Of a stretch of 64,000 bases of DNA, positions 1 through 8,652 are shown one piece after another; within the stretch, counting starts at the first letter, position 1; each line of letters opens with the position of its first letter. The notes below the pieces were generated by a model. The model had not been told where the DNA came from. It was given only the letters and a program-made list of their open reading frames with translations, and did no database searches. The stretch spans positions 310,001 to 374,000 of the forward strand of contig NZ_CP071456.1 in assembly GCF_017352135.1 (NCBI RefSeq), given 5' to 3'. The translations under genes were made by a program, and so were the position numbers. Origin of the DNA: Rhizobium lentis. Its GTDB lineage: Bacteria; Pseudomonadota; Alphaproteobacteria; Rhizobiales; Rhizobiaceae.

Positions 1-219
1 TTCGATGACGCCGAGTGCCTGGAAATGCCGGATCGCCTCGCGAATGGTCGAACGTCCCACCGCAAGCGCCGCCATCAGCTCCCGCTCCGCCGGCAGCCGG
101 TCGCCCGCCTGCAGCCGCGCTTCCTCCACATAATCCGCAAGCGCATCGGTCACCTGACGCGCGCGGTCGATAACGGGAAGCGGCCGGATCACCGGCCTCT
201 CGCTGCGATTTGCCTTCAT
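1..219 (-). CDS. GntR/FadR-type transcriptional regulator (partial)
   Basis: Only the first 73 codons are present; the C-terminal ligand-binding domain lies beyond the left edge. The visible part reads as the N-terminal winged helix-turn-helix of a FadR-type GntR regulator, with the diagnostic run LPAERELMAAL followed by GRSTIREAIR. The ATG at 219 is the only start that gives the usual short leader before the HTH. The gene is transcribed leftwards and is separated from the iron transporter by about 180 bases, so no functional link is implied. A possible GntR half-palindrome lies just upstream. Target genes and ligand cannot be inferred from this fragment. Confidence 0.85.
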   Translation of the reverse strand, partial: MKANRSERPVIRPLPVIDRARQVTDALADYVEEARLQAGDRLPAERELMAALAVGRSTIREAIRHFQALGVIE

Positions 220-255
220 GGTTCCCCATTTTCTATCAGGCAGCCAGACTGGAAA

Positions 256-267
256 TTGGTCTGACAT
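256..267. promoter_or_regulatory. Possible GntR-type operator
   Basis: The stretch TTGGTCTGACAT lies about 37 bases upstream of the GntR start and resembles the FadR-type core TGGTnnnACCA with one poor position in the right half. Autoregulation is common in this family. The match is short, so this is only a candidate. Confidence 0.35.
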
Positions 268-395
268 CTTAGCATTTCGCAAGTGGTGCAATACGTCAAG
301 CCCGCGACGTGGATTTCTAGTCCCGCCCTCCAAATTGCCGGAGCAGGGTGCGCAATTTACCGTCTGAGCTTTGCCTGAGGGTCGTGGTCGGCCTG

Positions 396-2066
396 CTAGC
401 GGATACGTCCGATTCGCGACAGCAACATGGCCGGCAGAATGCCGATCAGCACGATGGCGAGCGCTGCAATCGAGGCTTCCTCGTAAGTGCCTCTCGCGGC
501 CTCTCCATAGAGATGAGTTGCAAAAGTTTCGATATTGAGCGGGCGCAGGAGCAGCGTCGCCGGCAGTTCCTTCACACAATCGACGAAGACCAGCAGGGCG
601 GCAGCCGAGATTGCCGCCTTCGAGAGCGGCAAATGCACGTATCGCAGGGTGCCTGCGGTGGATTGGCCCAGCGAACGCGAAGCATGATCAAGCGAGAGGG
701 AAATGCGTGAGAGACCGGCTTCTATACTGCCGGCCGAGATCGCCAGAAACCGCACGATGAGCGCATAAATGACGGCAGCACCCGATCCCATAAGGAGCAG
801 GCCAGTCGACACACCAAACAAGGAAAGAGCGGCCCGATCGATAAGCTGATCGAGCCCGCCAAGCACGATCAGCACGCCGATGGCGACCACAGTTCCGGGA
901 GCAGCATAACCCATTGTGGAACAGCGCAGGAGCCAGGAGGACCGCTGACCGGGGCGCAGGCGGGTAGCGTAGGCAGCGAGAAGCCCAAGGATGACGGTCG
1001 CCGTTGTCGCCAGGGTGGCTATAACGAGCGTGTTCACGGCCTCATCGATGATGCGAGAGGATATGCCGGCGAACCGATAGCGTTTTGCCGCTTCGATCAA
1101 GAGATAGAGCGCGGGCGCGGCGAACCCTAGGATGACCGGCAGAAGACCGCCCAGAAACAGCATTATGCCCTTTCCCAAGGACACCCGCCGCGGTTGGAAA
1201 CTCCGCATCCGGCGCACATCGATTGAGTAGCGCTGCTTGCGTCGCGCCCATCGCTCTACCGCAACAATGGCGACGACGATTAGAAGAAGGGCAAGGGCGA
1301 TCTGCGACGCTCCTGATAAATCGGAGCGGGTGATCCAGGTCGTATAGATGGAGACGGTGATTGTCCGAACACCGAGGAATTCGGCGGCACCGATATCGTT
1401 CAACGTTTCCATCAGAGCAAGGCTGATACCCACGGCAACGGCCGGGCGCGCGAGCGGCAGGGCGACCCGCCAGAAGACCGCGCGGCGAGACGTGCCGAGC
1501 GTGCGCGCTGCATCGACCAGATTTCCGGATTGGGTGAGGAACATCGCCCGGGTGGGGATGTAGACATAGGGGTAGAGGACGATTCCGAGAAGCAAAATAC
1601 AGCCGGCCTTGGAACGGACGTCTGGAAGGCGAAACTGGCGCGGACTCTCATAGCCGAGCAGCCAGCGCACGGCATCCTGCACCGGGCCGATCGGATGCAA
1701 TATATCCAGATAGGCATAGGCGACGATATAGGTCGGAACGGCCAGCGGCAGAAGCAGCATCCATTCGAGAGCATGCCTGCCGGGAAAATCATAAGCCGTC
1801 ACCAGCCATGCCGTCGTCGTGCCAACCACGGCAGTGATGACACCGACTCCCGCAAGGAGGATGACGGTGTCGAGAAGCGCGACCGGCAGGACGGTCGCGA
1901 AAAGATGTCCCCAAAGACCCGCCGAGCCTTTCGAAGCTTCGAGAATCAATCCCCCGATCGGCAGAATGGCGATGAGCGCGATAATACCGGCAATCGTCAG
2001 CCATACCCCGCCAGGGCGCTTTGCAGAGCGGGCGGGCGCCTGGCTGGTAATCATCACTGGATCCAT
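396..2066 (-). CDS. fbpB: Ferric iron ABC transporter, permease protein
   Basis: A 556-residue inner-membrane protein with about twelve hydrophobic segments arranged as two binding-protein-dependent permease modules, the double-length architecture usual for FbpB/SfuB-type ferric permeases. Each half has the cytoplasmic EAA-like loop that contacts the ATPase: DAARTLGTSRRAVFWRV in the first and DHASRSLGQSTAGTLRY in the second. It follows the binding-protein gene by 42 bases on the same strand, with a strong hairpin in the gap. Together with the binding protein and the ATPase it should move Fe3+ from the periplasm to the cytoplasm. Transport of another metal or of an organic substrate by a related family is possible but less likely given the FutA/FbpA-like partner. 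Confidence 0.9.
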   Translation of the reverse strand: MDPVMITSQAPARSAKRPGGVWLTIAGIIALIAILPIGGLILEASKGSAGLWGHLFATVLPVALLDTVILLAGVGVITAVVGTTTAWLVTAYDFPGRHALEWMLLLPLAVPTYIVAYAYLDILHPIGPVQDAVRWLLGYESPRQFRLPDVRSKAGCILLLGIVLYPYVYIPTRAMFLTQSGNLVDAARTLGTSRRAVFWRVALPLARPAVAVGISLALMETLNDIGAAEFLGVRTITVSIYTTWITRSDLSGASQIALALLLIVVAIVAVERWARRKQRYSIDVRRMRSFQPRRVSLGKGIMLFLGGLLPVILGFAAPALYLLIEAAKRYRFAGISSRIIDEAVNTLVIATLATTATVILGLLAAYATRLRPGQRSSWLLRCSTMGYAAPGTVVAIGVLIVLGGLDQLIDRAALSLFGVSTGLLLMGSGAAVIYALIVRFLAISAGSIEAGLSRISLSLDHASRSLGQSTAGTLRYVHLPLSKAAISAAALLVFVDCVKELPATLLLRPLNIETFATHLYGEAARGTYEEASIAALAIVLIGILPAMLLSRIGRIR

Positions 2067-2075
2067 TCTCGGGAG

Positions 2076-2102
2076 GGAAGGCGCCTCTCAGCGGCGCCTT
2101 CC
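2076..2102 (-). terminator. Hairpin between binding-protein and permease genes
   Basis: A perfect 10-bp inverted repeat (GGAAGGCGCC / GGCGCCTTCC, 2076-2085 and 2093-2102, 7-base loop) fills the gap between the binding-protein stop and the permease start. It lacks a long T-run, so it more likely attenuates readthrough or stabilises the upstream mRNA, giving more binding protein than permease. Confidence 0.6.
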
Positions 2103-2108
2103 TTGTCC

Positions 2109-3131
2109 TTAGTTGTCGAAGCCGACCTTGTCCACGAGTTCACTCGCCTGCTTGCGATGGCTGACGATTTCGGACAGCGGCTTGCTGTCGATCTTGAGTT
2201 CACCGAAGGACGCGATGATCGGATCGGCCGCGACGCCCGCTTTCACGGGATATTCGTAATTGGCCTCGGCATAGATCTTCTGCGCTTCGTCGGAGACGAG
2301 ATATTCGAGAAGTTTGACGGCTTCAGCCTTGTTCGGCGAATGCTTGGCGATTGCCGCGCCGCTGATATTCACTTGCGTGCCGCCATTCTTGAAGGTCGGA
2401 AGGATGACCTTGATGGCCTCGCCCCATTTGACCTGCTCTTCACCGCCCTTGCCGGACCGCATGAGGCCAACATAATAGGAGTTTGCGATACCGATATCGC
2501 AAATGCCGCCGAGGATATCCTTAGCCGCATCGCGATCACCGCCGGCTGCCTTGCGGGCGAGATTGGCCTTGACACCGGTCAGCCATTTCTCGGTTTCCTC
2601 CGCGCCGTAATGGGCGATGTAGTCGGCAAACAGTGCCGTATTATAGGGGTGTTGGCCCGAGCGTATGCAGATCTTGCCCTTCCATTTGGGATCGGCGAGC
2701 TCCTCGTAGTTAAATGTGCTGATGTCAGCATCCTTGGCGGCATAAAGCACGCGGGCGCGCATCGATAGTGCAAACCAGTTGCCCTTGGCATCACGCAGCT
2801 GTTCCGCGATGGCCGAGTTCAGGACAGGCGATTCGACCGGTTGCGTTACGCCTTTATCGACCAGATCGACAAGGTTGCCGGCATCGACGGCCATCAGGAT
2901 GTCAGCTGGCGAGCTGGCGCCTTCGGAGGCGACACGCTCCGCGAGGCCGTCCTTCAGGAAAATGGTATTGACCTTCGTACCGGTCGATTTGCTGAATGCC
3001 CCCAGAAGAGGTGCGATCAGGGCCGGTTCTCTGGTCGTATAGAGATTGATTTCGGCGGCGGCAGCGATTCCAGGCGACATCAGCGCCGAAGCGGCAAGCA
3101 GCATGGATGTAAGGATCGAGCGCGAATTCAT
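2109..3131 (-). CDS. fbpA: Ferric iron ABC transporter, periplasmic binding protein
   Basis: A 340-residue precursor with a clear signal peptide (positively charged start, hydrophobic core, cleavage near AAAA-E around residue 25). The mature part begins EINLYTTREPALIAPLL, the start typical of FbpA/FutA ferric-binding proteins, and carries paired tyrosines (NSYYVG) of the kind that coordinate Fe3+ in this family, plus NYEYPV near the C-terminus. The ATG at 3131 was chosen over a longer frame because it sits directly before the signal peptide and has a GGAGG ribosome site. The gene is preceded by a TGA-N9-TCA box, the recognition pattern of the rhizobial iron repressor RirA, which supports iron-regulated expression with the permease downstream. 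Confidence 0.9.
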   Translation of the reverse strand: MNSRSILTSMLLAASALMSPGIAAAAEINLYTTREPALIAPLLGAFSKSTGTKVNTIFLKDGLAERVASEGASSPADILMAVDAGNLVDLVDKGVTQPVESPVLNSAIAEQLRDAKGNWFALSMRARVLYAAKDADISTFNYEELADPKWKGKICIRSGQHPYNTALFADYIAHYGAEETEKWLTGVKANLARKAAGGDRDAAKDILGGICDIGIANSYYVGLMRSGKGGEEQVKWGEAIKVILPTFKNGGTQVNISGAAIAKHSPNKAEAVKLLEYLVSDEAQKIYAEANYEYPVKAGVAADPIIASFGELKIDSKPLSEIVSHRKQASELVDKVGFDN

Positions 3132-3174
3132 TATGTCCCTCCGCGAATGAATGCGCATTGCTTGCAACAGTTCA

Positions 3175-3189
3175 TGACCCTGAAAGTCA
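3175..3189 (-). promoter_or_regulatory. Putative RirA (IRO) box
   Basis: On the minus strand the sequence TGACTTTCAGGGTCA lies 44 bases upstream of the binding-protein start. It fits TGA-N9-TCA exactly, the iron-responsive operator described for RirA in Rhizobium, and overlaps a TTGACT that could act as a -35 element. Position and neighbouring gene both fit, but the motif is short. Confidence 0.55.
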
Positions 3190-3267
3190 AGTTTACTCTG
3201 GAACTTCAAGCCAAATATCACGGAAACTTGATGAAAGTGCCAGCAGAATGCGCTCGCAGGCGGGCTG

Positions 3268-4311
3268 TCAAAAAGCCAGCAGCCGCTCGGGGAGGACTGA
3301 GATCTCAATATTCTCGGCATCGATGGGCAGCCGCTCCAAGGCTCTCGCATTAAGCGGCACATCGAGGCCATCAACCATCAACGTGATCTGCTCGAATTCA
3401 CCATGCAGAACACGGTTCTCGATGCGAGCGGGGATTCCCGAGCCGGGTGACAGCGCAATTGCATGCGGCCGGATATAAACGGTCACCGAACTTGCCGGTG
3501 GACGATCGAGCGTATAGGCGAAGTTACCGATCGCCGTCTCGATCCATCCGCCCCGGTAAACGCCGGGAACTTTGCTGGACGCGCAAAAAAACTCTGCCGC
3601 GTAAGCATTAGTTGGGCGGTCGTGCAGATCGTAGGCTGAGCCGGACTGGACAATTTCACCTGCGCGCATCAAGACCACCTGGTCGCCGACGGAAAGTGCT
3701 TCCTGGGGATCATGCGTCACGATGATCACGGTCGTGCCAAGTGTCCTCAACAGGTTCAAGGTGTCGCTGCGCACCTTGCCGCGCAGACCCTGATCCAGAT
3801 TGGAAAAGGGCTCGTCCATCAGCACGATACTCGGCCGGGGTGCCAGGGCGCGGGCCAGCGCAACACGCTGCTGTTCGCCGCCGGAGAGGGTGTGCGGATA
3901 GCGATGCGTTAGATGCTCGATTCCGACCTTGCTGATCAGCTCCTCTGTCCGCGCCGCTGCTTCCCTCTTCGGATGTCGCTTGAGACCGAAGAGGATATTG
4001 TCGCGGACACTCAGATGCGGAAAGAGAGCATAGTCCTGGAAGACGAAGCCGACGCCACGAGCCTCCGGTTCGACAAAATTAGCCGAACTTGCGACCTCGC
4101 GGCCTTCGAGAAAGATGCGGCCTGATTCAGGTATCTCGACACCGGCGATCATGCGCAGCAGCGTAGACTTGCCGCAACCGGAATGGCCGACGAGAGAAAC
4201 CGCATCTCCGCGCCGAATATGAAGAGAAAGATCGCGCACGGCTGGAGTGGTGCCGAAGCGACGGGTAACCTTTTCCATTCGTACTGCGATTTCGCTCATT
4301 GCAGCTTTCAT
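3268..4311 (-). CDS. fbpC: Ferric iron ABC transporter, ATP-binding protein
   Basis: A 347-residue ABC ATPase: Walker A GHSGCGKST, signature LSGGEQQRVALARALA, Walker B IVLMDEPFSNLD and the switch histidine in VIIVTHDP. The last 100 residues form a TOBE-like domain as in FbpC/PotA-type importers. ATG at 4311 gives MKAAMSEIAVRMEKV; the inner ATG at 4299 is equally possible. The upstream open frame is compositionally unlike protein and was not used. The gene lies 136 bases upstream of the binding-protein gene on the same strand, so the order is ATPase, binding protein, permease, with an internal iron-responsive promoter in front of the binding protein. Confidence 0.9.
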   Translation of the reverse strand: MKAAMSEIAVRMEKVTRRFGTTPAVRDLSLHIRRGDAVSLVGHSGCGKSTLLRMIAGVEIPESGRIFLEGREVASSANFVEPEARGVGFVFQDYALFPHLSVRDNILFGLKRHPKREAAARTEELISKVGIEHLTHRYPHTLSGGEQQRVALARALAPRPSIVLMDEPFSNLDQGLRGKVRSDTLNLLRTLGTTVIIVTHDPQEALSVGDQVVLMRAGEIVQSGSAYDLHDRPTNAYAAEFFCASSKVPGVYRGGWIETAIGNFAYTLDRPPASSVTVYIRPHAIALSPGSGIPARIENRVLHGEFEQITLMVDGLDVPLNARALERLPIDAENIEISVLPERLLAF

Positions 4312-4654
4312 GCCCGCCGGTGGTTTCAGTGCAAGTCCTGGAACACTCCTAGAACATACCGAGGCAGGTCGGGACAAGCGCAATCTGTCTCGCAAACAGA
4401 TGAGAGATCTGCTGCTCAAAATCGCGGCACCCCGCCCTGTTCGAGCTCGATTTCGGCGACGAGGGCGCGACGCTGTTCCACCATCAGCTATGCCGAGAAT
4501 ACAGCAGGGGATCACCGGCAACCTTCCGAAGTCGCATCACATGGCTTTCGGGCGTCAGCGCCGATAGACGCCTTTCCACCACGCAGGCTTCCTTGTGCCT
4601 TCAAAAGCCCCGTGAGATGTTGCGGCGCGAAGCACAGCCCCTGGAGACAGAAGC
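4312..4654. other. Gene-free gap with a small EEP-gene remnant
   Basis: No complete gene is visible in these 343 bases between two divergent genes. Bases 4428-4463 match 5599-5634, inside the EEP-family gene downstream, at 33 of 36 positions. On the minus strand the piece reads ALVAEIELEQGGV and then runs out of frame, compared with ALVAEIELEEGGV in the intact protein. It is probably the last scrap of a duplicated or paralogous EEP gene. Confidence 0.5.
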
Positions 4655-5233
4655 ATGCGCGACTACCTCAAAAGCAAAGACTTTCACCGGCATATGCGGT
4701 CGCTGCTGGCTCCGAAGTTTCGGGAGCTCGGCTGGGAAACGCAAGCGGCCGGCAAGTGCAGCTTTGCCAGGGGCGGAAGGGCTTGTTGGCTGCAGGTCTC
4801 GCAATATTCGAACGCCGTCATGGGCGCCAAATTTACGATCAACCTGACCGAGGGCACCGGTTCCGCCGGCGACACAAGAATACTTCGTCGCCTGGACGAG
4901 ACGGATCGCGCGGTTGGCCAAGCTCTGGAAGAACAGATCATCGCGCGGCTTCCCAGGCCCGATCCTGATCCGGAAATCGAAGTTGTCGGAGATAACGGCG
5001 GAACCGTCTTGGTCAAGCTCGGCGATCTCGCGCGTGCAAATATGCGACAATGGGAGGCTCCCGCCGACGTCTGGCTGCCTTATTTCAGCAAAAGCGATCT
5101 TGACGAATGGGCTGCGTTCCTCTTGCCTCGGCTTGAGCGACTGACTGCGCCTTCTTCACCCGAAATCATCGATCCGCAGCTGCGGGCCGCCGAGCGGTTT
5201 CGCCGTCTCGTCGGTTTTTTCCGCTCCAAATGA
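4655..5233 (+). CDS. DUF4304-like protein of unknown function
   Basis: A 192-residue soluble protein without signal peptide or membrane segment. The N-terminal 70 residues (YLKSKDFHRHMRSLLAPKF, then CSFARGGRACWLQVSQYSN, then FTINLTEGTG) follow the pattern of DUF4304 proteins: an amphipathic helix, a short 'full of charge then W-LQ' strand and a FxxNL strand. No catalytic motif is recognisable. ATG at 4655 has a GGAGA ribosome site ten bases upstream. It converges on the EEP gene, whose stop is only seven bases away. The family assignment is from memory of the pattern and is moderately certain; the function is unknown. Confidence 0.7.
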   Translation: MRDYLKSKDFHRHMRSLLAPKFRELGWETQAAGKCSFARGGRACWLQVSQYSNAVMGAKFTINLTEGTGSAGDTRILRRLDETDRAVGQALEEQIIARLPRPDPDPEIEVVGDNGGTVLVKLGDLARANMRQWEAPADVWLPYFSKSDLDEWAAFLLPRLERLTAPSSPEIIDPQLRAAERFRRLVGFFRSK

Positions 5234-5239
5234 ATGTTG

Positions 5240-6055
5240 CTAACCGCCCGCCGGCTTCAGGTCGACAAGCGCCTTGATTGGCAAATGATCGGAGGCGATG
5301 CGCGCCAGCGGCGTATCATGCGCTTCGACCTCGGTGATGATCCCCTTGCGGTTGGCGATGATGCGGTCGAGCGCCAGGAGCGGCAGACCGGCGGGAAAGC
5401 TCGGTACGGCCGGCGGCAGCTCGCCGAAGGCGGATTGGAAGGTGTTGAGCGAGGAGCGGTCGCCAAGACGCCATTCGTTGAGGTCGCCGAGCAGAATGGT
5501 CGGCATCTCGTGCCGGTCGTTGATGAGGTCGACCAATGTGCGGGCCTGCTGGGCTCTGTTGTGGCGCAGCAGGCCGAAATGCGCGGCGATGATGCGCAGC
5601 ACCCCGCCCTCTTCGAGCTCGATCTCGGCGACCAGCGCCCCGCGCGGCTCCAGCCCCGGCAGCTTGACTTGATGGACGTCATGCACCAGTCCCTTCTTGA
5701 ACAGCACGACATTGCCGTGCCAGCCATGCGCCTTTGCCATGCCGGCCACCGGCACGGGGATCAGCCCCGTCTCCCGCTCCAGCCTGCCGAGGTCGAGAAT
5801 GCCGGTGCGCTCGCCGAAACGGGTATCGGCCTCCTGCAGCGCGATCACGTCGGCGCCGATTTCATGGATCACCCGGCTGGTGCGCTCCGGATCGAAGCGG
5901 CGATCGGTCCCGACGCATTTGTGCACGTTGTAGGAGGCGATCAGCGTGCCGGCGCCGCGCGGCCGTGCCTCCATATGCGCCGCGTCGAGCCGCTTTTTCC
6001 TGCTCCGGATCGAGGCGAGAATGCTGGCGGGAAGACTGTCTTTTTTGGCGTGCAT
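5240..6055 (-). CDS. Endonuclease/exonuclease/phosphatase (EEP) family protein
   Basis: A 271-residue EEP-fold hydrolase. The family's metal and catalytic motifs are all present in order: SYNVHKCVG near the start, IALQEAD (Glu metal ligand), GDLNEW (Asp/Asn pair) and SDHLPI (catalytic Asp-His) near the end. Members cleave phosphodiesters in nucleic acids, phosphoinositides or sphingomyelin, and the substrate cannot be read from sequence. ATG at 6055 (MHAKKDSL) was chosen; an in-frame GTG at 6067 is a possible alternative. The gene precedes no obvious partner, but the upstream minus-strand neighbour is a cardiolipin synthase, an arrangement often seen in rhizobia that could suggest a membrane-lipid role. 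Confidence 0.85.
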   Translation of the reverse strand: MHAKKDSLPASILASIRSRKKRLDAAHMEARPRGAGTLIASYNVHKCVGTDRRFDPERTSRVIHEIGADVIALQEADTRFGERTGILDLGRLERETGLIPVPVAGMAKAHGWHGNVVLFKKGLVHDVHQVKLPGLEPRGALVAEIELEEGGVLRIIAAHFGLLRHNRAQQARTLVDLINDRHEMPTILLGDLNEWRLGDRSSLNTFQSAFGELPPAVPSFPAGLPLLALDRIIANRKGIITEVEAHDTPLARIASDHLPIKALVDLKPAGG

Positions 6056-6196
6056 CGAACGGCACACTTGTTTCGTTGATCGAAAGGCTACTCACTCCGC
6101 AGTATAGGCGGCCGAGCGGAACTTGCCATGTCCGGGCGCAAAAAAGGCGCGTTGCGTCGACTTTAAATCATGCGAGCGCCAAATTTTGTTTTCATG

Positions 6197-6240
6197 CATG
6201 TCGTCCTCCCAAAACAGCTGCACAGTTTTGAGCGACATGC
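6197..6240. repeat. Rhizobial palindromic intergenic repeat, copy 1
   Basis: Nested inverted repeats: outer arms GCATGTCG (6197-6204) and CGACATGC (6233-6240), inner arms AAAAC and GTTTT. The same motif, more diverged, occurs at 13351-13395 and 52797-52840. It lies directly after the cardiolipin synthase stop and could also fold as an RNA hairpin there. Confidence 0.6.
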
Positions 6241-6241
6241 C

Positions 6242-7705
6242 TTAGAGATAGGGCGATCCCAGCCACAGCACCTTCTCGATCAGCCGCACCGGGAAGGGCC
6301 GCGCGCGCAAGCCGTCCAGCGTCACCGGCGTTGCCGATTTTAGGGTTTCCTCGATATGCTCGTCGATCTCGGCGGCGAAACCCTCGTTCAGCACTTCGAG
6401 GTCGACCTCGAAATTCAGCCTGAGCGAACGCGGATCGAGATTGGAAGAGCCGACGTAGGCCCAGGTGCCGTCAATCGTCAAAAGCTTCGAATGGCTGAAG
6501 CTGCCGGTCGAGCGCCAGATGCGGCAGTAATTCTTGAGGATCTGATCGAATTGCGCGGTCATCGCCCGGTCGACCAGCAGAAGGTTGTTGACGGCAGGCA
6601 CGACGATATCGACTTCGACGCCGCGCCGCGCGGCCGTCACCAGGGCGCCGATCAGTTCACGGTCCGGCAGGAAATAGGGCGACATGATGCGGATCGATTG
6701 GCGCGCGACGGAAAAGGCGCCCGTCAGCATTTTGTGGTTGGTCTCGAGGCTGCGGTCCGGCCCCGAGGCGACGACGCGCATCAGGATCGGATCGCCGGGG
6801 TTGCGCTCAGGCGGTTCGATACGCCAGGCCTCTTCGATCAACAGTTCCTCGGTGGTGAAGCGCCAGTCCTCGGCGGCTATGTCGAAAAGGTCGGCCACGA
6901 CGGGGCCGGTGACGCTGAAATGCGTGTCATGGGCAAAGGTCTCGCCGGTCGCCTCCTCGCTGAAACCGGCCCGGATGTTCATTCCGCCTGTCAGCGCAAT
7001 ACGGCCGTCGACGATCAGGATCTTACGGTGAGTGCGCAGATTGGCATAGGGCAGCCGCAGGCCCATGATGACATTGCCGTTGAAGACGGCCACGGTGACG
7101 CCGCCTTCCTTGAGATGGCCGAGTATGCTCGGCACCGAATAGCGTGCGCCGACGGCGTCGATCAACACCCGAACCGTGACACCCCGCTTCACCGCCGCTA
7201 TCAGCGCATCGGCGATGCGAAGCCCGATGACGTCGCGATCGAATATGTAGGTTTCGAGCAGAATGCTGCGCGTCGCCTCGTCGATCGCCGACTTCATCGC
7301 CGCATAGGCCTCGTCGCCGGTCTCCAGCACGTCGATCGAATTGCCCGATGTCAGCGGATTGCGGGTCACCCGGTCGCCGAGCGTCTGCAGCGCCGCAAAG
7401 CGGCGGCCAAACTGGCTGATCACCGTCTCGGCCTCGGCATCGAAGGTCTCGAGCTCGTCGATTTCGGCCGCCCGCAGCAGCGAGTCGCGGCGGATGCTCA
7501 GCGATTTGCGGCGGATGCGATTGATGCCGGCAATCGCATAGAGCAGCGCGCCGACGATCGGAGAGAGGATGATGACGCCGACCCAGCCGATCGCCGCGCG
7601 CACCTCCTCCTTGGTCATGGCGGCATGGATCGCCGCCGCGGCCCCCATGGCGATCGAAACGACAAAGAGGATATGCGGCCAGTAGGTCGACAGGAGATAG
7701 AACAT
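6242..7705 (-). CDS. cls: Cardiolipin synthase / phospholipase D family protein
   Basis: A 487-residue membrane-anchored phosphatidyltransferase. Two N-terminal hydrophobic helices (about residues 5-25 and 38-60) are followed by two phospholipase D domains, each with an HKD motif: THRKILIVDGRIALTGG in the first and SHSKLLTIDGTWAYVGSSN in the second. Length and layout are those of bacterial Cls enzymes, which condense two phosphatidylglycerols to cardiolipin and glycerol at the inner membrane. The ATG at 7705 leads directly into the first membrane helix. The EEP-family gene follows on the same strand after about 190 bases. A related PLD-type transferase with another substrate cannot be excluded. 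Confidence 0.9.
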   Translation of the reverse strand: MFYLLSTYWPHILFVVSIAMGAAAAIHAAMTKEEVRAAIGWVGVIILSPIVGALLYAIAGINRIRRKSLSIRRDSLLRAAEIDELETFDAEAETVISQFGRRFAALQTLGDRVTRNPLTSGNSIDVLETGDEAYAAMKSAIDEATRSILLETYIFDRDVIGLRIADALIAAVKRGVTVRVLIDAVGARYSVPSILGHLKEGGVTVAVFNGNVIMGLRLPYANLRTHRKILIVDGRIALTGGMNIRAGFSEEATGETFAHDTHFSVTGPVVADLFDIAAEDWRFTTEELLIEEAWRIEPPERNPGDPILMRVVASGPDRSLETNHKMLTGAFSVARQSIRIMSPYFLPDRELIGALVTAARRGVEVDIVVPAVNNLLLVDRAMTAQFDQILKNYCRIWRSTGSFSHSKLLTIDGTWAYVGSSNLDPRSLRLNFEVDLEVLNEGFAAEIDEHIEETLKSATPVTLDGLRARPFPVRLIEKVLWLGSPYL

Positions 7706-7868
7706 CGCTCGCCAAATATAGCCGCGAAACGATGGCGTTCAATCGCACCGCCCCTCTCCCATGACGCGAAATTTTTCGCCGGGTTCATTTGCCGGCCAGG
7801 TCCCCATTCCGCGGCGAGGAACAATCCCCGCCCGGATCGATTGATCCGGTGAGACAAGGATCGCTGTC

Positions 7869-8510
7869 ATGAAGGTTGTCGCAACGCTCGGTCCCGCTTT
7901 GGCGCTCGACGTCGCGGATGCAGAAAGCACTGCCGAACTCCGGCAGCAGGCCGAAGGCTGCACCCGCTGTGATCTCTACAGGAACGCCACACAAATCGTC
8001 TTCGGCGAAGGGGCTGAGAACGCCGGGATCGTTCTGGTCGGCGAGCAGCCGGGCGACCGGGAAGACCTGACGGGCCGACCCTTTGTCGGTCCCGCCGGCC
8101 ACCTGCTCGATCACTGCCTCGAAGAGGCCGGACTCGACCGCGAGCGCTGTTATGTCACCAATGCCGTCAAGCACTTCAAGTTCACGCCGCGAGGCAAACG
8201 GCGCCTGCATGCCAAACCCAATGCCGGTGAGATCCGGCGTTGCGCCTGGTGGCTCGGCGCGGAGGTCAACATCCTCGAGCCGAAACTCGTCGTGGCGCTC
8301 GGCGCCAGCGCGCTTTATGCGCTGCTCGGGCCTAAGGTGAAATTAACGCCAGAGCGTGGCCATATCCTGCAACCGGCAAACCACCCGCCCGTTCTGGTCA
8401 CCATCCATCCCTCCTTTCTCCTGCGCATCCGCGACGAGGCGGAGCGGGAACGGCAGCGCCGTGCTTTCGTGTCAGATTTGCACAAGGCGGCGGAATTTCA
8501 GCCTCGGTGA
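7869..8510 (+). CDS. udgX: UdgX-family uracil-DNA binding protein / glycosylase
   Basis: A 213-residue uracil-DNA glycosylase superfamily member. The features that separate UdgX from family 4 enzymes are present: GEQPGDREDLTGRPFVGPAG (residues 58-77) in place of the usual motif, and the inserted loop KRRLHAKP (residues 111-118), whose histidine (H114) corresponds to the residue that becomes covalently linked to uracil DNA in characterised UdgX. The pair C31/C34 (CTRC) and C125 fit the iron-sulfur cluster ligands. The C-terminal TIHPSFLLR is the leucine-loop motif. ATG at 7869 has AAGGA eight bases upstream. It lies at the edge of a block of stress and DNA-repair genes. Confidence 0.93.
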   Translation: MKVVATLGPALALDVADAESTAELRQQAEGCTRCDLYRNATQIVFGEGAENAGIVLVGEQPGDREDLTGRPFVGPAGHLLDHCLEEAGLDRERCYVTNAVKHFKFTPRGKRRLHAKPNAGEIRRCAWWLGAEVNILEPKLVVALGASALYALLGPKVKLTPERGHILQPANHPPVLVTIHPSFLLRIRDEAERERQRRAFVSDLHKAAEFQPR

Positions 8511-8594
8511 ACGCCGATTTTCAACCTTGATATGCTGCGACGCGAAATATTTACGGTTGCAGCTCGATTTCGCTTGAAACAGCGCCCCTCCTCT

Positions 8595-8619
8595 GGAACC
8601 ATCCAGGCAGTATCGCGTT
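8595..8619 (+). promoter_or_regulatory. EcfG-type general-stress promoter
   Basis: GGAAC at 8595-8599 and CGTT at 8616-8619 are separated by exactly 16 bases, a perfect match to the alphaproteobacterial general-stress sigma factor consensus GGAAC-N16/17-CGTT. It ends 33 bases before the DUF2934 start codon, the right distance for its promoter. Confidence 0.75.
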
Positions 8620-8652
8620 CGAACGACGGCATTATGTGACTGGAGATCAGCG

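Noticed and set aside
7841..7866. GGAAC before udgX as an EcfG promoter
   Set aside because: The -10 at 16 bases is GATT, two mismatches, too weak to call.
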